Part shown: piece by piece, positions 52,427-60,946 of the stretch
Layout of the letters: every line of letters begins with the position of its first letter
How positions within the stretch are numbered: the stretch's first letter is position 1
NCBI GenBank assembly: GCA_031378345.1
Contig: JANNDY010000039.1
Coordinates: 1-64,000, forward strand
Source: Emticicia sp031378345
GTDB taxonomy: Bacteria > Bacteroidota > Bacteroidia > Cytophagales > Spirosomataceae
DNA: 64,000 nucleotides
Reading direction: 5' to 3'
Notes under the pieces: generated by a model
What the model was told of the DNA's origin: nothing
Seen by the model: only the letters and a program-made list of their open reading frames with translations
Database searches by the model: none
Translations under genes and position numbers: made by a program

Positions 52427-54067
52427 TTACTTCCCTTTTCTCTCAATTTCCTTCAAATTCTCCATTTTTTTGTTTCTCAAAAATCCCGTAATATCTTCAA
52501 AATGTTCTTTGATTCGCTTGTTTCCAAACTCAAAAACTTTAGTGGCAAGTCCTTCCAAGAAATCACGATCGTGAGAAATCAAGATGATTGTTCCTTCAAA
52601 AGTTCGTAGAGCTTCTTTCAAAATATCTTTGGTTTTCAAGTCCAAATGGTTGGTAGGCTCATCAAGAATCAATAGATTTACAGGCGTTAAAAGGAGTTTT
52701 ACCATTGCCAAACGAGTTTTTTCTCCGCCCGAAAGTACTCTCACTTTCTTATTTACTTCTTCGCCACGAAACATAAATGCACCCAAAATATCTTTGATTT
52801 TAGTTCGCACATCCCCTACCGCAATATTATCAATGGTTTGAAAAATCGTCAAATCTTCGTCCAAAAGTGAGGCTTGATTTTGGGCAAAATAACCAATCAT
52901 AGCATTATGACCTAATTTCAAATCACCATCAAAGTCAATTTCTGACATAATTGCCTTCACCAAAGTTGATTTTCCTTCGCCATTTCTGCCAACAAACGCA
53001 ACTTTTTCGCCACGCTCGATTGTTAGTGAAGCATCTTTGAAAACAAGATTTTCACCATAACTTTTGCTTACGTTTTCAACAATAACAGGGTAATTTCCAG
53101 AGCGTGGTGCAGGCGGAAACTTGAGACTTAATGCCGAAGAATCTACCTCATCAACTTCTACAATTTCAATCTTTTCGAGCATTTTTACACGAGATTGCAC
53201 TTGCAAAGTCTTGGAATATGTTCCTTTAAAACGGTCAATAAATTCTTGGTTATCAGCAATCATTTTTTGCTGGTCGTTGAATTGCTTTTGCTGTTGTTCT
53301 TGGCGTTCTTTTCGGAGTTGAAGGTACTGCGAATAATTGACTTTATAGTCATAAATCCGCCCCATAGTTACTTCTATAGTACGATTGGTGATAGAATCAA
53401 CAAAAGCCCTGTCGTGCGAAATAACAATTACAGCCTTGGCATTATTAGTCAAAAAGTCTTCTAACCATTGAATAGATTCGATGTCAAGATGGTTTGTAGG
53501 CTCATCTAAAAGTATCAAATCGGGGTTTTGAAGAAGGATTTTGCATAGCTCAATTCTCATTCGCCAGCCTCCACTAAACTCACTGGTTGGACGAGTAAAA
53601 TCTGACCGCTGAAAACCCATTCCCAACAAAGTTTTTTCTACTTCAGCATCATAATTTATTTCTTCTACCGAATAATATTTCTCACTCAATTCTGATACTT
53701 TTTCGATGATATTCATATAGGCATCAGTCTCATAGTCAGTACGCACTTCAAGTTGGTGATTGAGTTCGTCCATCTCTTTTTTCATTTCCAAAACCACCGA
53801 AAAAGCTTTCGATGCTTCTTCAAAAACCGTACTATCGTCTTGCGTAAGTAAGTGCTGCGGAAGATAAGCAATTACAGCATCGTTTGGAGCAGAGATTTTG
53901 CCACGAGTTGGCTTATCTGCACCTGCAATAATCTTGAGCAAAGTAGATTTTCCTGCCCCATTTTTGCCCATGAGAGCTATTTTGTCTTTTTCGTTGATGT
54001 TGAAAGTAATATCACTAAAGAGCGAACCACCATTAAACTCAACCGCTACATTATCTACTGAAATCAT
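52427..54067 (-). CDS. ABC-F family ATPase
   Basis: 546 residues with two ABC cassettes and no membrane domain. First cassette: Walker A GKNGAGKST near residue 35, signature FSGGW, Walker B LILLDEPTNHLD. Second: GRNGEGKST, LSGGEKTR, LLILDEPTNHLD. The linker rich in Q, K and R between them (QLRKERQEQQQKQF) contacts the ribosome in this family. Likely a translation factor of the EttA/YbiT kind; nothing in sequence singles out antibiotic resistance. Monocistronic on the minus strand. Confidence 0.95.
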   Translation of the reverse strand: MISVDNVAVEFNGGSLFSDITFNINEKDKIALMGKNGAGKSTLLKIIAGADKPTRGKISAPNDAVIAYLPQHLLTQDDSTVFEEASKAFSVVLEMKKEMDELNHQLEVRTDYETDAYMNIIEKVSELSEKYYSVEEINYDAEVEKTLLGMGFQRSDFTRPTSEFSGGWRMRIELCKILLQNPDLILLDEPTNHLDIESIQWLEDFLTNNAKAVIVISHDRAFVDSITNRTIEVTMGRIYDYKVNYSQYLQLRKERQEQQQKQFNDQQKMIADNQEFIDRFKGTYSKTLQVQSRVKMLEKIEIVEVDEVDSSALSLKFPPAPRSGNYPVIVENVSKSYGENLVFKDASLTIERGEKVAFVGRNGEGKSTLVKAIMSEIDFDGDLKLGHNAMIGYFAQNQASLLDEDLTIFQTIDNIAVGDVRTKIKDILGAFMFRGEEVNKKVRVLSGGEKTRLAMVKLLLTPVNLLILDEPTNHLDLKTKDILKEALRTFEGTIILISHDRDFLEGLATKVFEFGNKRIKEHFEDITGFLRNKKMENLKEIERKGK

Positions 54068-54130
54068 ACTATTTTGTTAAATGAGGTGCAAAGATAGGGC
54101 TTTGGTGCTAAAGCACAATGATTAATGGAG

Positions 54131-54230
54131 AATGATGAATACTAAATTATGAATGTTAAATTGCTTTTTTGCTCACAAATCTAGTCTTTTTTGTTTTTCA
54201 TTAACCATTCAGCATTAAACATTCATCATT
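54131..54230. repeat. Imperfect inverted repeat at the 3' end of the ATE-like gene
   Basis: AATGATGAATACTAAATTAT then GAATGTTAA (54131-54159) against TTAACCATTCAGCATTAAAC then ATTCATCATT (54201-54230), about 22 of 29 positions complementary. The right arm supplies the last codons of the minus-strand gene (MMNV-stop). Confidence 0.5.
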
Positions 54231-55273
54231 TGAAGGTGGCACATTTCTATCACTTCTACCATTTCATTTGCCGAGTCGCCTGTGTAAATGTATTTGGCAA
54301 TTTGAAGGATATATACATTATAATGGTCTGGGAGGCTATCTTCAAAGATTGATTCATAAACACGACTGCAAAGTGCCAGATGATATTGCCCCTCACGGAC
54401 TTCGAAAATGATTACAGGTTTAAATAAAATATCTGTTAATTCTGGACAGGCCAAAAAAACAGGGTAATCGAAAAGCCCTAAGCCATTGAGATTGGCACTC
54501 ATATCGGCATCAAAAAAGTCATAATATTGAAATTGATTTTTAATACTTCGTTTGTCAAGTTTTTTGCCCAAAAGCTTTAGTTTTTGACACATAATATCAA
54601 AAGGAATTTTGTTTGGAGAAAAACTTTCGAATGGAAACCAAGAATCTGTAACTACATCAAGGTATTGCAAGGAAGGTTTTGCCAAATCTAATTTATAGTC
54701 AAACAAAGGATAGCCCGGTGCAAAATAGCCGGGATAGAAGAAATTCATGCCTTTTTCTTTACAAAAATCCATCTTTAGGTACATCAAATATTTTCCTAAG
54801 CTGTATTTTTTGTAGTCGGGGTCATAAAAACACGTAATACCCATCGCACTGCGATCGCCCAAATCAAAAATTCCGACGGCGATTAATTTTTCTTCATCAT
54901 AAATATTTATCTCAAAAGTTTCATAAATATTAGATTGTTTTTGTCCAAAAAGAAGATTTTGTAGGGAGGGTGCGGCATCAAAAGTAATATGATTTTTGTA
55001 TTTATAAAAAAGATTTTCTTGCTCCTGAGTTATTTTTGCTGATTGAATTTGTACCTCAAATTTTGCAATATTTTTGAGTATTTTTTGTTGAAATTTGGTC
55101 GTTTCAAAGCTATTTAAGTCAATTCGTAACCAAATTGAACTATAGATGATGTCATTAAACTTCAAGAAATTAGTTGTAAAAATGGCTTGTCCCATTCTAA
55201 ACCAGCCATTGGCGAGGTGTGCATCAAGTTCTTCGTTAGTTAGCGATTCGGGGTTATGTAATTCTACAAACAT
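54215..55273 (-). CDS. ATE-like (arginyl/leucyl-tRNA--protein transferase-related) protein
   Basis: 352 residues from the ATG at 55273 (MFVELHNPESLTNEEL); an ATG ten codons earlier is less likely. The first part (LANGWFRMGQAIF) parallels the LVRNGFRRSG of bacterial Bpt, though the cysteine cluster of that family is missing. The core GITCFYDPDYKKYSLGKYLM, MDFCKEKGMNFFYPGYFAPG, FDYKLDLAKPSLQYLD corresponds to the GNAT-like acceptor domain of ATE enzymes. Such enzymes add an amino acid to protein N-termini and create ClpS-read degrons; ClpS is at 21721. The target is unknown. Confidence 0.75.
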   Translation of the reverse strand: MFVELHNPESLTNEELDAHLANGWFRMGQAIFTTNFLKFNDIIYSSIWLRIDLNSFETTKFQQKILKNIAKFEVQIQSAKITQEQENLFYKYKNHITFDAAPSLQNLLFGQKQSNIYETFEINIYDEEKLIAVGIFDLGDRSAMGITCFYDPDYKKYSLGKYLMYLKMDFCKEKGMNFFYPGYFAPGYPLFDYKLDLAKPSLQYLDVVTDSWFPFESFSPNKIPFDIMCQKLKLLGKKLDKRSIKNQFQYYDFFDADMSANLNGLGLFDYPVFLACPELTDILFKPVIIFEVREGQYHLALCSRVYESIFEDSLPDHYNVYILQIAKYIYTGDSANEMVEVIEMCHLQMMNV

Positions 55274-55530
55274 TTGTTGAGGTAGTGGAAAAATTATTAA
55301 CAAAAGTGCTGAAAAAAGAACTTAAAACAAATACTTTACATAGAGTTTGACAACAAATGAATTATTTTGTCGCATAAAAAATGCAGTTTATCATCTTCAA
55401 GCAAAATTATTTGTGCATTACTAATTATTCATTTACTTTTATGAAAACATTATTTTTTTAGCACAATTTACTCAATTTCTCCTTTTATACAATTCGGAGA
55501 ATTATGCTACAAAATTTACTATTTTCCTCT

Positions 55531-56415
55531 ATGAAAAAAACGACCTCAACCCTCCTTCTATTACTCTTCTTTTTGAACGCATTTTCCCAAAGTAAAATCA
55601 TTGCTGATGGGGCAATTTTGACCAAACTTTCGGGCGAATATGCCTTCACAGAAGGTCCTGCAAGAGATGCCGACGGAAATGTGTTTTTTACAGACCAACC
55701 AAATGATAAAATTTACAAATGGACGGCAAGCGATGGGACGATTTCGATTTATATGGACAAAACTGGTCGCTCAAATGGACTATATTTCGGCAGTGAAGGA
55801 AACCTATATTCTTGTGCTGATTTAGAAAACCAACTTTGGAAAATTGACAAAAACAAAAATATTACGGTACTTGTCAAAGATTTTGAAGGGAAGAAGCTAA
55901 ATGGTCCAAATGACTTGTGGATTGACCCAAAAGGTGGAATTTATTTCACCGACCCATACTATCAAAGAAATTATTGGACTCGCAAAACAATGGAATTAGA
56001 TGCAAAACGAGTCTATTATTTATCTCCTGACAAGAAAAAAGTGAGTATTGCAGCACAAGATTATGTTTCACCAAATGGCATCATTGGCACACCAAATGGC
56101 AAAATTTTGTATGTTGCAGATATTGGAGATAAAAAAACGTATTCTTACAAAATCAACAAAGATGGTACTTTGAGCGACAGAAAACTTTTTGCTTCGATGG
56201 GTTCTGACGGCATGACAGTTGACCGAAAAGGAAATGTCTATTTGGTAGGAAAAGGCGTAACGGTTTTTGACAAAAAAGGCAAGCAAATCGAACATATTGA
56301 TGTCAAAGAACCTTGGACCGCAAACATTACTTTTGGTGGAAAAGACAGAAAAATGCTATTTATTACTGCCTCAAAAGCTATTTATTCTTTAAAAATGAAG
56401 GTAAAAGGGGCATAG
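55531..56415 (+). CDS. Exported SMP-30/gluconolactonase-like protein
   Basis: 294 residues from the ATG at 55531 with signal peptide KKTTSTLLLLLFFLNAFSQ. Six-bladed propeller of the SMP-30/LRE family: FTEGPARDADGNVFFTDQPNDKIYKW with the metal-binding Glu, NGPNDLWIDPKGGIYFTDPYY with Asn/Asp ligands, YVSPNGIIGTPNGKILYVAD, and DGMTVDRKGNVYLVGKGV. It hydrolyses sugar lactones in the periplasm. It precedes a sugar isomerase/epimerase-like gene by 81 bp; both are exported, so they may serve the same sugar. Confidence 0.93.
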   Translation: MKKTTSTLLLLLFFLNAFSQSKIIADGAILTKLSGEYAFTEGPARDADGNVFFTDQPNDKIYKWTASDGTISIYMDKTGRSNGLYFGSEGNLYSCADLENQLWKIDKNKNITVLVKDFEGKKLNGPNDLWIDPKGGIYFTDPYYQRNYWTRKTMELDAKRVYYLSPDKKKVSIAAQDYVSPNGIIGTPNGKILYVADIGDKKTYSYKINKDGTLSDRKLFASMGSDGMTVDRKGNVYLVGKGVTVFDKKGKQIEHIDVKEPWTANITFGGKDRKMLFITASKAIYSLKMKVKGA

Positions 56416-56496
56416 GACAATTATCAATGAACAATTATCAATTGGACATTTTCACTAATAACTCAATTCAGAACTCATAATTAAGAACTCTATTAC

Positions 56497-57432
56497 ATGA
56501 ATCGCAGAAATTTACTTAAATCATCATTGGCACTTGGGGCAGGTTTGGCTTTTGGTACAGAAAAAACTATTGCAAAACCACAAAGTTTTGCCAAACATAA
56601 TTTTACATTTTGTTTAAATACAAGCACCATTCGCAAACAAAATTTGGGTTTGATGGGTGAACTCGAAGCTGCTGCAAAGGCTGGTTTTGATGGCATCGAA
56701 ATTTGGATAAATACCCTTGAAGCTTTCAAAGCAAAAGGCGGAAACTTGAAAGATGTCAAGCAAAAAGCCAAAGATTTGAATGTGGTTATTGAGGATGCCA
56801 TTGGATTTGCGGCATGGATAGTTGATGACCCTAACCAACGAGCAAAGGCGTTGGAACAAGCCAAACGTGAAATGGCAATGCTGGCAGAAATTGGCTGCAA
56901 ACGCCTCGCTGCTCCACCTGTGGGAGCAACAAATAAAGCAGGGCTTGACCTCAAAAATGCAGCAGCAAGGTACAGAGAACTACTCAATTTGGGAGACGAA
57001 ATGGGTGTTTTGCCTCAATTAGAAATGTGGGGGCCTTCTGCAAATCTGCATCTTTTTGGTGAAGTTTTGTATGTAGCTGCCGAAAGTGGGCATCCCAAAG
57101 CCTGTATTTTGCCAGATATTTATCATTTATACAAAGGCGGCTCAGATACCAATGCTTTAAGAATGATAAATGGAAGTGCGATTCAGATGATACACATGAA
57201 TGATTATCCTGCAAATCCGCCACGAGAAACTATCAATGATAGTTATAGAGTTTTGCCCGGAGATGGCATTGCTCCGATGAACCAGATTTTGCAGATTTTG
57301 AATGAAAAAAACTCACCAATTGCACTTTCATTAGAGATTTTTAATGAAAATTATTGGAAAATACCTGCCGAAGAAGCTCTGAAAATTGGCATCGAAAAAA
57401 TGAAAACCGCTGTGGCAAAAGCGATTGTGTAG
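56497..57432 (+). CDS. Tat-exported TIM-barrel sugar isomerase/epimerase (hydroxypyruvate-isomerase-like)
   Basis: 311 residues. NRRNLLKSSLALGAGLAFG is a twin-arginine-type signal. The AP-endonuclease-2 type barrel follows: FDGIEIWINTLEA, EMAMLAEIGCKRLAAPP, QLEMWGPSANLHLFGEVLYV, ILPDIYHLYKGG (metal-binding Asp and His), IQMIHMNDYPA (His and Asp) and LSLEIFNENYW (Glu). Function by family: isomerisation or epimerisation of a ketose, perhaps in the periplasm. Probably works with the SMP-30-like lactonase upstream. Confidence 0.9.
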   Translation: MNRRNLLKSSLALGAGLAFGTEKTIAKPQSFAKHNFTFCLNTSTIRKQNLGLMGELEAAAKAGFDGIEIWINTLEAFKAKGGNLKDVKQKAKDLNVVIEDAIGFAAWIVDDPNQRAKALEQAKREMAMLAEIGCKRLAAPPVGATNKAGLDLKNAAARYRELLNLGDEMGVLPQLEMWGPSANLHLFGEVLYVAAESGHPKACILPDIYHLYKGGSDTNALRMINGSAIQMIHMNDYPANPPRETINDSYRVLPGDGIAPMNQILQILNEKNSPIALSLEIFNENYWKIPAEEALKIGIEKMKTAVAKAIV

Positions 57433-57465
57433 TGAAAGATTTGACTTATTAAAAAATAAACATCA

Positions 57466-57870
57466 ATGGCAAAAATCTCCGACAAAGAACAAGTAAGCGA
57501 GCATATCGCCAAACTTGACCCACAATTTGGCAAAATAGTTGAAACCATCAGGCAAATTATTTTAAGCACTGACCCAGAAATCGGTGAACGAATAAAATGG
57601 AACAACCCAAGTTACTATTATACAGGAGAAATGAAACCATTCGACCCAAAAGAATATAAAAGGGAAATAGTGGTTTTTAATCTTCATAAAAATAGAATAA
57701 TGCTCGTTTTTCCGAGTGGGGCAAAGGTAAATGATACGTCGGGCTTGCTTGAAGGTGACTATAAAGATGGTAGAAGGCTTATTACTTTTAAAGATTTGGA
57801 AGATGTGAAAACTAAAGAAAAAACGTTGCAGACTATTATAAAAGAGTGGATAAAATTAGTTGATAAATAA
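57466..57870 (+). CDS. DUF1801-family protein
   Basis: 134 residues. SEHIAKLDPQFGKIVETIRQIIL, IGERIKWNNPSYYYTGEM and the tail FKDLEDVKTKEKTLQTIIKEWIKLV are the DUF1801 (YdhG-like) pattern. Cytoplasmic and of unknown role. It starts 33 bp after the isomerase gene and may be its third cistron. Confidence 0.9.
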   Translation: MAKISDKEQVSEHIAKLDPQFGKIVETIRQIILSTDPEIGERIKWNNPSYYYTGEMKPFDPKEYKREIVVFNLHKNRIMLVFPSGAKVNDTSGLLEGDYKDGRRLITFKDLEDVKTKEKTLQTIIKEWIKLVDK

Positions 57871-57969
57871 ACGACTTATAATTTGATTACTCAAAACCTT
57901 TCTGCCCATTAGTTTGTTATAAAAGTATCAGTTTTTGCAAAAGAAAGCAAAAATTCTAAGTATGATATT

Positions 57970-57996
57970 AAATATTTGTTGTAACAACAAATATTT
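57970..57996. terminator. Perfect 12-bp inverted repeat before gltA
   Basis: AAATATTTGTTG, TAA, CAACAAATATTT followed by T6. It can end the DUF1801 transcript; equally it could be an operator for gltA. The remaining 135 bp up to gltA hold a CGGG/CCCG hairpin at 58101-58114. Confidence 0.6.
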
Positions 57997-58131
57997 TTTG
58001 GCAGATAGTATATTTTGTACTTTTTTTCTTATTATTGTCAATTGAATTGAAAATGGGCGGTAAACCTCATAATTTATTAGTAAATAGTAGAAATACAAAC
58101 GGGCGGCGACCCGCTTAATCTTAATGTTTTT

Positions 58132-59415
58132 ATGGCTGGAACAGCAGAATTAATACTTGACGGTAAATCTTACCATTATCCAACCATTGAAGGTTCGGAA
58201 GGCGAAAAAGCAATTGATATTGCCAAACTTCGTGACGAAACCAGCTACATTACTATTGATAGTGGCTACAAAAATACAGGTGCAACAAAAAGTGCAATTA
58301 CGTTTTTGGATGGCGAATTAGGAATCTTACGCTACCGTGGTTACTCGATAGAAGACCTTGCCGAAAAAGCCAATTTTTTGGAAGTTGCCTACTTGCTTAT
58401 TTATGGCGAGCTGCCAAACAAAGAGCAATACGACAAGTTTGAGCATGACATTCGTACCCATACTATGGTAAACGAAGATATGCGTAGAATTTTTGATGGC
58501 TTTCCAGTAAATGCCCACCCAATGGGCGTTATGTCGTCGTTGGTAAGTGCAATGAGTGGGTTTTACCCAGATTCGTATGACGAAAAAGCTCCAGACCGTA
58601 CCGAATTGCACATCATTCGCTTACTAGCAAAGTTTCCGACTTTGGCAACTTGGTGTTATAAAAAATCGCACGGACATCCCATCAATTATCCTAAAAATTC
58701 ATTGGATTATTGCTCAAACTTCTTAAGTATGATGTTTTCATTGCCCGTGGAAGATTACCATGTGGACCCAGTGGTTTCGGCAGCAATAAATAAATTACTG
58801 ATTCTTCATGCCGACCACGAGCAGAACTGTTCGACTTCGACTGTACGTTTGGTTGGTTCTTCAAAAGCAAATATTTATTCTTCTATTTCGGCAGGAATTT
58901 CGGCACTTTGGGGTCCACTTCATGGTGGAGCAAATCAAGAAGTGATAGAAATGTTGGAAGAAATCAAGGCTGATGGTGGCGATGTGATGAAATTTGTAAA
59001 TAAAGCTAAAGACAAAAATTCAGGTTTCCGCTTAATGGGCTTTGGACATAGGGTTTATAAAAACTTCGACCCACGAGCAAAGATAATCAAGAAAGCAGCA
59101 GATGATATTTTGTCAAAATTAGGTGTAAATGACCCAATTCTTGAAATTGCAAAAGGTTTGGAAGAAGCAGCCTTGCACGATGAATATTTTGTTTCAAGAA
59201 AACTTTATCCAAACGTAGATTTTTACTCAGGAATCATCTACCGTGCCTTGGGAATTCCGACAAATATGTTTACTGTAATGTTTGCCATTGGTCGTTTGCC
59301 AGGTTGGATTGGTCAGTGGAAAGAAATGAGAGCCAACAAAGAGCCAATCGGTCGCCCACGCCAAATTTATACCGGAGCAACTTTACGTGATTTCGTTTCA
59401 ATGGAAAATCGCTAA
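58132..59415 (+). CDS. gltA: Citrate synthase
   Basis: 427 residues, type II hexameric class with an N-terminal beta extension (AELILDGKSYHYPTIEGSEG). Condenses acetyl-CoA and oxaloacetate. Active-site segments: LHADHEQNCSTSTVRLVGS, WGPLHGGANQEVIEML and MGFGHRVYKNFDPRA; Asp in YPNVDFYSGIIYRALGIP. Single gene with its own terminator. Supplies citrate for the TCA cycle and the glyoxylate bypass encoded at 7133-10108. Confidence 0.98.
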   Translation: MAGTAELILDGKSYHYPTIEGSEGEKAIDIAKLRDETSYITIDSGYKNTGATKSAITFLDGELGILRYRGYSIEDLAEKANFLEVAYLLIYGELPNKEQYDKFEHDIRTHTMVNEDMRRIFDGFPVNAHPMGVMSSLVSAMSGFYPDSYDEKAPDRTELHIIRLLAKFPTLATWCYKKSHGHPINYPKNSLDYCSNFLSMMFSLPVEDYHVDPVVSAAINKLLILHADHEQNCSTSTVRLVGSSKANIYSSISAGISALWGPLHGGANQEVIEMLEEIKADGGDVMKFVNKAKDKNSGFRLMGFGHRVYKNFDPRAKIIKKAADDILSKLGVNDPILEIAKGLEEAALHDEYFVSRKLYPNVDFYSGIIYRALGIPTNMFTVMFAIGRLPGWIGQWKEMRANKEPIGRPRQIYTGATLRDFVSMENR

Positions 59416-59469
59416 TAGGTAAAAAGACACAAAGTAGCAGAGGCACAAAGAGCAAATTCTGCAAATAAT

Positions 59470-59498
59470 AAAAAGGAAACGGCAATGTTTCCTTTTTT
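59470..59498. terminator. Terminator of gltA
   Basis: AAAAAGGAAAC, GGCAAT, GTTTCCTTTTTT. It is flanked by an inverted pair of GCACAAAG/CTTTGTGC copies reaching into the end of ribE. Confidence 0.85.
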
Positions 59499-59526
59499 GC
59501 TATAAACTCGTTATTTTGAGCATTTG

Positions 59527-60129
59527 CTACTTTGTGCCTTTGTCCCTTCCTAAAATTCGCTGCATATATTTTCCCAAAATATCAAATTCTAAATTTACTA
59601 TACTCCCAACTTTTAGCAGGTGGAAATTGGTATGCTCCCAAGTATAAGGAATAATGGCAACACTAAAACCATTCTCTTTTGAATTTACGACTGTCAAACT
59701 CACGCCATTGACACAAATAGAACCTTTTTCTACAGTAATATTATTTCCTGAAATATCATATTCAAACGAAATTAACCAACTACCATTTTGGTCTTCTATT
59801 GCTGTGCAAATACCTGTTTGGTCCACATGACCTTGCACAATATGCCCATCAAAACGCCCATTTGCAGGCATACAACGCTCCAGATTGACTTTATCACCAA
59901 TTTTTAACTTGCCAAGATTAGTCTTTTTTAAAGTTTCATCTATTGCTGTTACAGCATAACTATTAATTTCTGAAAGCTGAACAACCGTCAAGCAAACCCC
60001 ATTGTGCGACACACTTTGGTCAATTTTTAGCTCGTGAGCAATGACTGATTCAAAGGTGAAAGTTAGATTTTTACCGTGTTGCTCAATTTCTTTGAGTTGT
60101 GCGACTGATTCTATAATTCCTGTAAACAT
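59527..60129 (-). CDS. ribE: Riboflavin synthase, alpha chain
   Basis: 200 residues from the ATG at 60129 (MFTGIIESVAQL, the usual start); the upstream ATG at 60165 adds 12 unlikely residues. Two lumazine-binding repeats: SHNGVCLTVVQL in the first and VNGVSLTVVNSKENGF in the second, each with the dismutation site; CMPANGRFDGHIVQGHVDQTG sits between them. Joins two lumazines into riboflavin. The stop-proximal residues GRDKGTK are encoded in a repeated CTTTGTG stretch. Monocistronic. Confidence 0.96.
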   Translation of the reverse strand: MFTGIIESVAQLKEIEQHGKNLTFTFESVIAHELKIDQSVSHNGVCLTVVQLSEINSYAVTAIDETLKKTNLGKLKIGDKVNLERCMPANGRFDGHIVQGHVDQTGICTAIEDQNGSWLISFEYDISGNNITVEKGSICVNGVSLTVVNSKENGFSVAIIPYTWEHTNFHLLKVGSIVNLEFDILGKYMQRILGRDKGTK

Positions 60130-60208
60130 AAATTTTGTTTTTGCTTGCAAATTTCGGCAATTCATTCAGCAAAAAGAACTAATTTTGTTAAAAATAATGA
60201 CGTCTTCG

Positions 60209-60273
60209 TGTCATGCTGCAAGCATCTGTTATCAGCGAATTTATACACGCCAACAGATGCTTGCAGCATGACA
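60209..60273. repeat. Perfect 22-bp inverted repeat (hairpin element)
   Basis: TGTCATGCTGCAAGCATCTG + TT at 60209-60230 and its exact complement at 60252-60273, with a 21-base loop. It lies between the divergent ribE and DUF1684 genes. No second copy is in the window. Perfect arms of this length imply recent origin or selection for structure. Confidence 0.8.
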
Positions 60274-60299
60274 TAAGGAAAATTCAAATAAAATCCCCC

Positions 60300-60893
60300 A
60301 TGTTCAAAAACAAAATTTTCTTGATTATTTTCATTCTCGGCATTGCAGGGATTGTATTTTATTCGCTCAATACTTCTGAGCCTTATAGCGAAACAGTAAA
60401 AAAACAAAGAGCCGAATTTGAGCAAAATTTGATGGCTGAAAAAGATTCTCCGATTGCCAATTTAAAGGATTTTTCTGGAATTAAATATTTTGATGCTAAC
60501 GAAAAGTTCATCTTAAATGCTGATTATCAGCGTTTTAACTCATCAGAACAAGGAATGATTTTGATGACTGATAGTACCCAAACTGAAATAGAAAAAGTTG
60601 GAAATGCTACTTTTTCTATTGATGGAAAATCATTTACTGTTAGTATTTTTGATGAGGGTGAAATTTTGATGTTGCCTTTTAGAGATTTGACAAGTGGCGA
60701 AGAAACTTATGGTGGAGGGCGTTTTATTAATATTCCGAAAGATAAATTGGTCGGCAATAAAATAGAAATTGACTTCAATAATGCTCATAATTTTTACTGT
60801 GCTTATAATGAAAGTTATATTTGTCCGATTCCTCCAAAAGAAAACTTTATTGCTGCCGAAATTAGGGCGGGTGAAAAGAAGTATAAAGAGTAA
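60300..60893 (+). CDS. DUF1684-family membrane-anchored protein
   Basis: 197 residues from the ATG at 60300 (MFKNKIFLIIFILGIAGIVF, an N-terminal anchor or signal). Upstream extension of the frame would start inside the hairpin element and is rejected. EFEQNLMAEKDSPIANLKDFSGIKYFD and the end YCAYNESYICPIPPKENF (metal-like Cys/Asn cluster) with LDLTSGEETYGGGR fit DUF1684. Periplasmic face; function unknown. Independent of ribE and separated from nagA by a dispersed repeat. Confidence 0.85.
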   Translation: MFKNKIFLIIFILGIAGIVFYSLNTSEPYSETVKKQRAEFEQNLMAEKDSPIANLKDFSGIKYFDANEKFILNADYQRFNSSEQGMILMTDSTQTEIEKVGNATFSIDGKSFTVSIFDEGEILMLPFRDLTSGEETYGGGRFINIPKDKLVGNKIEIDFNNAHNFYCAYNESYICPIPPKENFIAAEIRAGEKKYKE

Positions 60894-60900
60894 AGAGTTT

Positions 60901-60932
60901 ATCGTAGGAACGTACAATCTGGACGTTCTTGT
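60901..60932. repeat. Dispersed hairpin repeat, GAACGT/ACGTTC type (copy 2)
   Basis: ATCGTAGGAACGTACAATCT + GGACGTTCTTGT, the inverted partner of 15703-15733. It lies in the 53-bp gap between the DUF1684 gene and nagA. Confidence 0.6.
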
Positions 60933-60946
60933 TAAAAAAAAATTCT

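Noticed and set aside
54068..54214. MITE between the ABC-F and ATE-like genes
   Set aside because: The inverted arms are only about three quarters complementary and of the simple AATGATGAAT type; no boundaries or target duplication are visible.
60213..60299. N-terminal extension of the DUF1684 protein
   Set aside because: The first 29 codons are the hairpin repeat; the ATG at 60300 gives a normal membrane anchor.
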